A stretch of 64,000 bases of DNA from Enoplolaimus lenunculus (lineage: Eukaryota > Nematoda > Enoplea > Enoplida > Thoracostomopsidae), in assembly GCA_030248215.1 (NCBI GenBank), contig JASANG010002129.1:124001-188000 (forward strand), written 5' to 3'. Each line of letters begins with the position of its first letter. Positions within the stretch are counted from its first letter, which is position 1. Position numbers and translations under genes: made by a program. The notes below the pieces were generated by a model. That model had not been told where the DNA came from. It saw only the letters and a program-made list of their open reading frames with translations, and did not search any database. Below, piece after piece: positions 58,812-64,000 of the stretch.

Positions 58812-60049
58812 GAATACATCAATTCAGATTAGTTTTCATGCGGTTTATTCGGGCTCGTAGCAAAAAGTGAGCCAGGGAAGCTTAAACCAGTTACATGCGC
58901 TATGAATTTTAAGAAAATAAATTGAAATACTAAAATTATCCTTCTTGATACATGCATTTGCTTTAGCTCAATTATAAATGTACACCAGTCAGAATAACCT
59001 TTTCGAAACAATCATTTCCAAAACAGTTGCTTGTGCAATGACTCCCAAATAGCAAAGGAAAATATAATTTTCCTATATTTACGATCAAATAATTTCGGCC
59101 AGTTTGGGCAATGAAAATTTAAATTTGTAGCGAATGTTACGTGTGTTTGCCGAAACAAAAAAGATTGGCAGATATAAGCGGCGATTTCGCATGTGACACA
59201 CAACTGGTGTTAAAACTTTGTTAAGCGAAAAGCCAAAAAGTTTCTTCAGAGTTGACCCGGTCCCTCAGGCTGCAGGTCCATAAAGGGTATCAAGTAGTAC
59301 GGTTATCATAGGCATTCCGTTAACTGGCTCCTCGCAAAAAGTTAAAAAACTACTTGTCGGAATGATCTCGTTTGAAGTTGGGCAATTTTTGAGTTGTGAA
59401 ATTTCCTGCTGTTTTAATGCCTATTTCAACGATATTTATTCCGTAGCGGACGCAAATCCATAAATTTCATGAAAACAATACGAGATTCGACAGTTAAACT
59501 GTTATTCTCACGCACCTATTTTATATAAGATTTCAAGGTCATAAAAAAGATAAAACAACGTTTTGAGAAATGAGAGACAACTGAAAATGATGACCATTTC
59601 TGTCTTAGAAGTTAATTGTAACAAAGGTGGTTGCTATAATTGACGGATGATTTTAACGCCATCATGGACCCTCCGCTGACATCGGGCACCTTAAGATATT
59701 GTGTAGAAAACAATTTTAGACTTGCGGGAAGTCTGAAGTTGGCATTTGAATGCTGTTTATAATTAAATATCCAACTGAGCAAATTAACAACAATTTAAAA
59801 CAAAATTCATTGAATTAAGCTTTTGATCGGAGTCAGTTTTTATGTTCTGGGTTCAGAGCCGTAAACAAGACGCCGTAGGACCCTCTGCAAAGAGCAAGCT
59901 CGCTCGGACCGTTTAGATTAAAGAGTATATTTTTTGTACCGCAGCCCGCCACACATATATTTGTGTATTTAAACCGTGTAACAATTTACTTACGAGTCCA
60001 ATGGTTTCAAGGCCAAGTATACTCTTTTAACGCTACGTCTTGTTACCTT

Positions 60050-60133
60050 CTTACGGACTCTTATTAGGGATAGACTCCTATTGATTGGGACTCAAAATGC
60101 AGACCCCCTCTTATTAATCCCCCTCTTATTTGG
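60050..60133 (+). mobile_element. TA-MITE fragment, right end only
   Basis: It shows the GGACTC/TATTAGGG units, the CCCCCTCTTATT motif and the terminal TTGGGTCACTACAG followed by TA. The left part is gone. Confidence 0.75.
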
Positions 60134-60224
60134 GTCACTACAGTACTAACTTAGATATTTATCCTCAATCTCAGGCGCATCTGTGCTTAACAGATACACC
60201 TTCAATTGTGAACTTGCTCGCGAG

Positions 60225-60300
60225 CTTAAACATAATCCTAATCCTAATCCTATTCATAAACCTAAACCTAAACATAAGCCAAAACCTAGAATAAGACATT
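60225..60300 (+). repeat. CCTAAT/CCTAAA hexamer tract
   Basis: Runs of CCTAATCCTAATCC and CCTAAACCTAAAC form degenerate telomere-like hexamers (complement TTAGGN). The tract is short and internal. Confidence 0.8.
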
Positions 60301-61249
60301 TTCTAAATCTGGGGAGGAAATACTGAATACAAGATAAATGACTGACATCGTTGCGCTTGTAAAATGCAAGTTTGAGTAATTAATCTATAATACTTTTATC
60401 GAGCGAAAAAATATTAAACGCAAACAAAGAACATATTGCGAACGACGGAAAAAAAACTGTTGCAGATCGACAAAATGCTGCGTGCACTTTTGGGGTATAT
60501 TTCAAGATCAAGAGTTGAACTCAGTAAAAAATTCCTACTGAGTTTTGTACTGTTTATGATGAAAATTAATTTTTTTTTATTTTCAACTCAGATACTGTGT
60601 GATATGCATTGGCATCAAAACGTTTTGGTATGATAACTGATTGTGATGAACATCGAGTATTTTTCATATTTTGAAATTTATAAGTGGCGACTCCAGCACG
60701 AGGCGGTAGGAAGAATCGATTTTTACACCATTGAGATCGACAAACCAGTTTTTGTTTAATGGTTAAATACAAAAACAGCCAGGTTTTAGTCAGTGTCGCA
60801 TTTCTATTTTGAGTAAAACAAAGCCAACTAAAAAACTAAAATGTTGTAAAGTACATATTTCTATTTCATAAAAAACTGATTTGAATTTAGGATGCTGCCT
60901 GTCATAAATTTTTAAATCCGCAAACTGAGGGTGAAGATTACATTCGCGTTCGCTTCCACCACAGGAAGGTAACTACACACAAATTCGCTCTGCTACGTGT
61001 TGTTCTTCATACCGTTCGTTTCAGAAAATAATGAATAGAGCAGAGAAAAATGTTAACAATATCGTCGGAAATCACTAAACGTATATTGAACAAAATATAC
61101 ATTTACGTTCCAGCGCCTAATATGCTAATGAACTAACCTTTACAGAATACAACTATGATTTTAAATCATATTTTATTGCTTGCCACAAAATGCATTTGTT
61201 AATATCCAATAGGGTAAAATGCGAGAACACACTTATGTGTAATGTTTTT

Positions 61250-61401
61250 AGGGTGGCACTATGATCGTCGTGCGGTCCGTCGCCGGCCGACGCCGGCCGA
61301 CGCCGTCCGTCACCGTAGGGTATCATACGTGAGTAAATTTCCGTACAATACCGCACGGTGACGGACGGCACTGGAAGTCATCAAAAGTATAGTGCCACCC
61401 T
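61250..61401. mobile_element. GC-rich MITE, 152 bp
   Basis: Inverted ends AGGGTGGCACTAT and ATAGTGCCACCCT flank a GC-rich core with several GGTGACGGACGG-type units in both orientations, in contrast to its AT-rich surroundings. Decayed relatives with the same core are near 8790-8840, 9785-9895 and 21600-21800. Confidence 0.8.
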
Positions 61402-62254
61402 TAGAGTTTGGCGTAGATTTAAGTTTATTGCTTTGAACGATATGAAGTTGAATAGCTGTGTATCGAATAGGCGGACTGCATAGCATAAAGACATTAGCCT
61501 AAGCGTCAATCTTATTAATCAGAAATTTAATTCTAAATCTGAATCCATGCATTGCACGAAGCCGCACGATGAATAAATTGTCATTTCAATTAGCATTACG
61601 AGACCGGAAAGAGCCGTACGACAATTCGGGAAGCGTAGTCCTCTGTTTTATACATGGGCGATTTATACAGCAAATTTGAAAGGTACACTTTTGGCGAGTT
61701 GAACTTCGTGGCATATCTAGCTCCAGTAAACTTCTAAATTTCGAAAAAACATGCATTAAGTTGATCAACAATGCGGCTTAGAATGAAAACATACATTAAA
61801 AATAAAATTGATTTGCCGAATTCTGTGACTGGCTCGTAATCTGCACACAACACGACTTTATTCAATCAAAAACTCACAAGTCAAATTATCATATGCAAGG
61901 ATGATAAGCGTAGAGATTAATTAATATCAGCTTTCAACGAGTCAAAGAGTTAAATATGGTAAACATTAAGGGTGCAAGTCAACACTGGTGGTGTATACAG
62001 CAGCATTTTTTGATTTCTTGGCGTTTAACAAGTCACCGCTTTTGCAAGTGGACTATTAATCTTAACGATTTTGAGTAAATTGGGTTAAAGGAAATCAGCA
62101 AAATGTTCAAGCATACGGGAGATTGTCAAATGCAAAAATTTTAGCATTCGCGTTCTCAACAGAATTGGCCAATGTATATATGAGTGGAATGTTACAGTAG
62201 TGTAAACATATTATACTTAGTCGACGCCTAAGTCTAAGCGCGTATGGAGCTTAT

Positions 62255-62655
62255 GGCCCATGTTACTATAAAGGCCGTCCCAATTGCCCGGGACACAAGT
62301 ATACCCAGAGTGCACACTTATGCGCTCCTGTTTAAATATGCACAGGCAGTTATATTCACGTAGGTATATAATATATATACATATAGACACATATATGTGT
62401 ATATATGTATATATGTATATATGTATATATGTATATATGTATATATGTATATATGTATATATGTATATATATGTATATATGTGTATATGTATATATGTAT
62501 ACATTATATATATAGATATATATATACATATATATCTGTCTCATCTGTTCTTAGTGTCCCAACTGTCCCAACTGTCCCAAATGTCCCATCTGTCCCAACT
62601 GTCCCAACTATCCCATCTGTCCAAACTGCCCCACCTGTCCCGCTGTCACATCGGT
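62255..62655. mobile_element. GGGACA-type TIR element, truncated
   Basis: The left end matches the 52.4 kb element (ATGTTACTATAAAGGCCGTCC, then GCCCGGGACACAAGTATACC). A TATATG array (62365-62540) and a short GGGACAGTT array in reverse orientation (62545-62645) follow. The order of array and minisatellite is the mirror image of the 52 kb copy, and the right inverted end is missing. Confidence 0.7.
62365..62540 (+). repeat. (TATATG)n microsatellite
   Basis: An almost perfect run of ATATATGT units inside the truncated element. A similar array occupies 53080-53182 in the other copy. Confidence 0.95.
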
Positions 62656-62818
62656 AATTAACAACCAGAAAAGCGTATATACCTATAGCATCCAAGGTTT
62701 AAAATCGTACATCGGCTTAAACTAAATTAAAACTGTGTATCTCTAGCTTACGCGTTAATACCGGTATTGTTAAAACCAGCTGTTCCTCTTTTGGTGCTTG
62801 GGAACCTACGCAACCCGT

Positions 62819-62995
62819 AGTCAATGTTACTTTTAGGGTCGTAACAACACAATACATGATCAGCGATCGTATTCCTGGGCCTAAGCGTAAGCGTTGAAAA
62901 AGTGTAAACCTAAGCCTAAGCCTAAGCCTAGCGTTGAAAAAGCGTAAACCTAAGCCTAAGACTAAGCCTAAGCCACAATAGGTGTGGTCTAAATC
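62819..62995. repeat. Relative of the 47.7 kb element with CCTAAG arrays
   Basis: It begins ATGTTACTTTTAGGG and contains two near-identical GCGTTGAAAAAG-TGTAAACC blocks with CCTAAGCCTAAGCC runs. No right inverted end was found. Confidence 0.6.
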
Positions 62996-64000
62996 CAAAG
63001 TGCACTGTTTTGCAGTCCCACTCAATACGGTACTTGCCAATGCTAGTATATAGGATTCGGAGACACGAATGGGTTCCAATTGAAATAATTTATTTGAAAT
63101 GATTTAAATAAGGTGTTGCAGCTGTAAATTTTTCATTTGTAAAAGCACTTTTACTTTCTCTATACACACCTTTATACAAAAACGGAGGCACTTTTGTAGT
63201 ATCCATCGCCATTATGCAATGAATGTGGGGAAACTTTGGCACTTGTTACATAATAATGTTTTGTTTTCCTGCTTTAAAAAGTACTTCCTAGTGTGTAAAT
63301 TTTCTGCCAATTTTGCGTTATACTTTTCAGGGGAGCTGCGCCTCCATGTACCCGCTGCGATTTGAAGGAATACTAAGCAGGATGGTAGGCTGACGTCCCC
63401 CAAGCCCCCTGCACTAAGCATTTTGTTATTGAACCAGCTAAAGATACTGAAATAGGTATGAACTGTTTTGGCGCTTCAGTATAAGAAGCACTTAGTGCGG
63501 AGGGTTTGGGTGCGCAAGCCCCCCATCCCGCTTAATATCCTTTCAAATTGCAGGAAGTGTTTCGGCAGGGGGGCGGCAGATATCCCACTGAGTGTCTTCT
63601 TCTGAGCTTGCGTGGGTGTTTGCAGTGAAACAAATCGCAACATTGAAACAATTTCTTTGTATTGTAGTGGCGAAACCCACCAGCACTTGTAGTTCCCGTA
63701 AGAGAAAAATTTTGCTTAGGTTGACTCTTGGATTTTGCTTAGTTATAGGCATAGAGGCTTAGGTTTAAGAATATGTTTATACTACTGTTACGACCCTCAG
63801 CTATATATTAGCCATCTGTGTCTGAGGTGCACTTTTTTCTACTGCGGGGAGGGGAACTACGTAACTTCAAACCAATCATTTGCCAGCTCTTTATTCGGGC
63901 TTTTAGCCTTTAAATAAAATACATTCAATATTAGTACAATCTTGTTTTGCAGATGCACGCATATATCATAAAAGCTGTTGCCTTATTGTTTACAAAAACA

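Larger units (their letters stand above)
53331..64000. other. Mostly non-coding right-hand region
   Basis: It holds weak coding candidates at 55.9 and 58.6 kb, a diverged TA-MITE (57746-58179) and a fragment (60050-60133), a GC-rich MITE (61250-61401), a decayed dispersed repeat (55100-55450), a truncated GGGACA element (62255-62655) and several TTAGGC-like tracts. The 63.3-63.6 kb stretch has G/C-rich runs resembling another decayed repeat. No confident gene is visible. Confidence 0.5.

Noticed and set aside
62875-63000. CCTAAG hexamer run as a telomere or telomere fusion point
   Set aside because: Runs are short, degenerate, repeated at many internal sites and flanked by shared repeat sequence. 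Single-copy gene sequence occurs elsewhere in the window.

Overview
This is a eukaryotic, almost certainly invertebrate metazoan, genomic window. It is AT-rich and gene-poor, with long introns and many small inverted-repeat transposons and microsatellites. It contains no operons, bacterial signals, rRNA genes or CRISPR arrays. No species-level call can be made. Degenerate TTAGGC-like hexamer tracts (a nematode-type telomere motif) are scattered through it, but here they belong to dispersed repeats and are not evidence of a chromosome end.

The main gene is on the minus strand and runs from about 43,512 to beyond the left edge. Nine coding exons can be joined by hand. They have GT..AG borders, matching phases and continuous homology, and encode ankyrin repeats followed by an SH3 domain and a Ser/Pro/Thr-rich linker. 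Repeat order, the insert between two ankyrin repeats, the KDSKGMTPLHYAVWQ-type signature and the ank-to-SH3 junction identify a Caskin (CASK-interacting scaffold) orthologue. The SAM domains expected at its C-terminus would lie left of base 1. The introns enlarge from a few hundred bases to about 10.6, 7.3 and 20 kb and hold most of the repeats.

Right of 43.5 kb the DNA is mostly non-coding. I can only propose weak gene fragments there: a possible alternative 5' Caskin exon (44.9 kb), a two-exon 54-residue ORF (48.8-49.3 kb), one possible terminal exon (55.9 kb) and a frame interrupted by one stop (58.6 kb), all on the minus strand.

The mobile and repeat content is rich. There is a TA-inserting MITE family of about 440 bp, with one copy sitting beside a duplicate of its own empty target site. 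There is a foldback MITE family, one copy of which carries a nested 0.8 kb element packed with GGGACAGNT minisatellite. Others are a TIR element with an apparent 8-bp target duplication, a GC-rich MITE, three further small TIR elements, a 172-bp tandem array and two tRNA-like (SINE-type) heads. I found no convincing novel biological system. The most rewarding points are the Caskin gene with its eroded SH3 groove and the transposon nesting and empty-site evidence.
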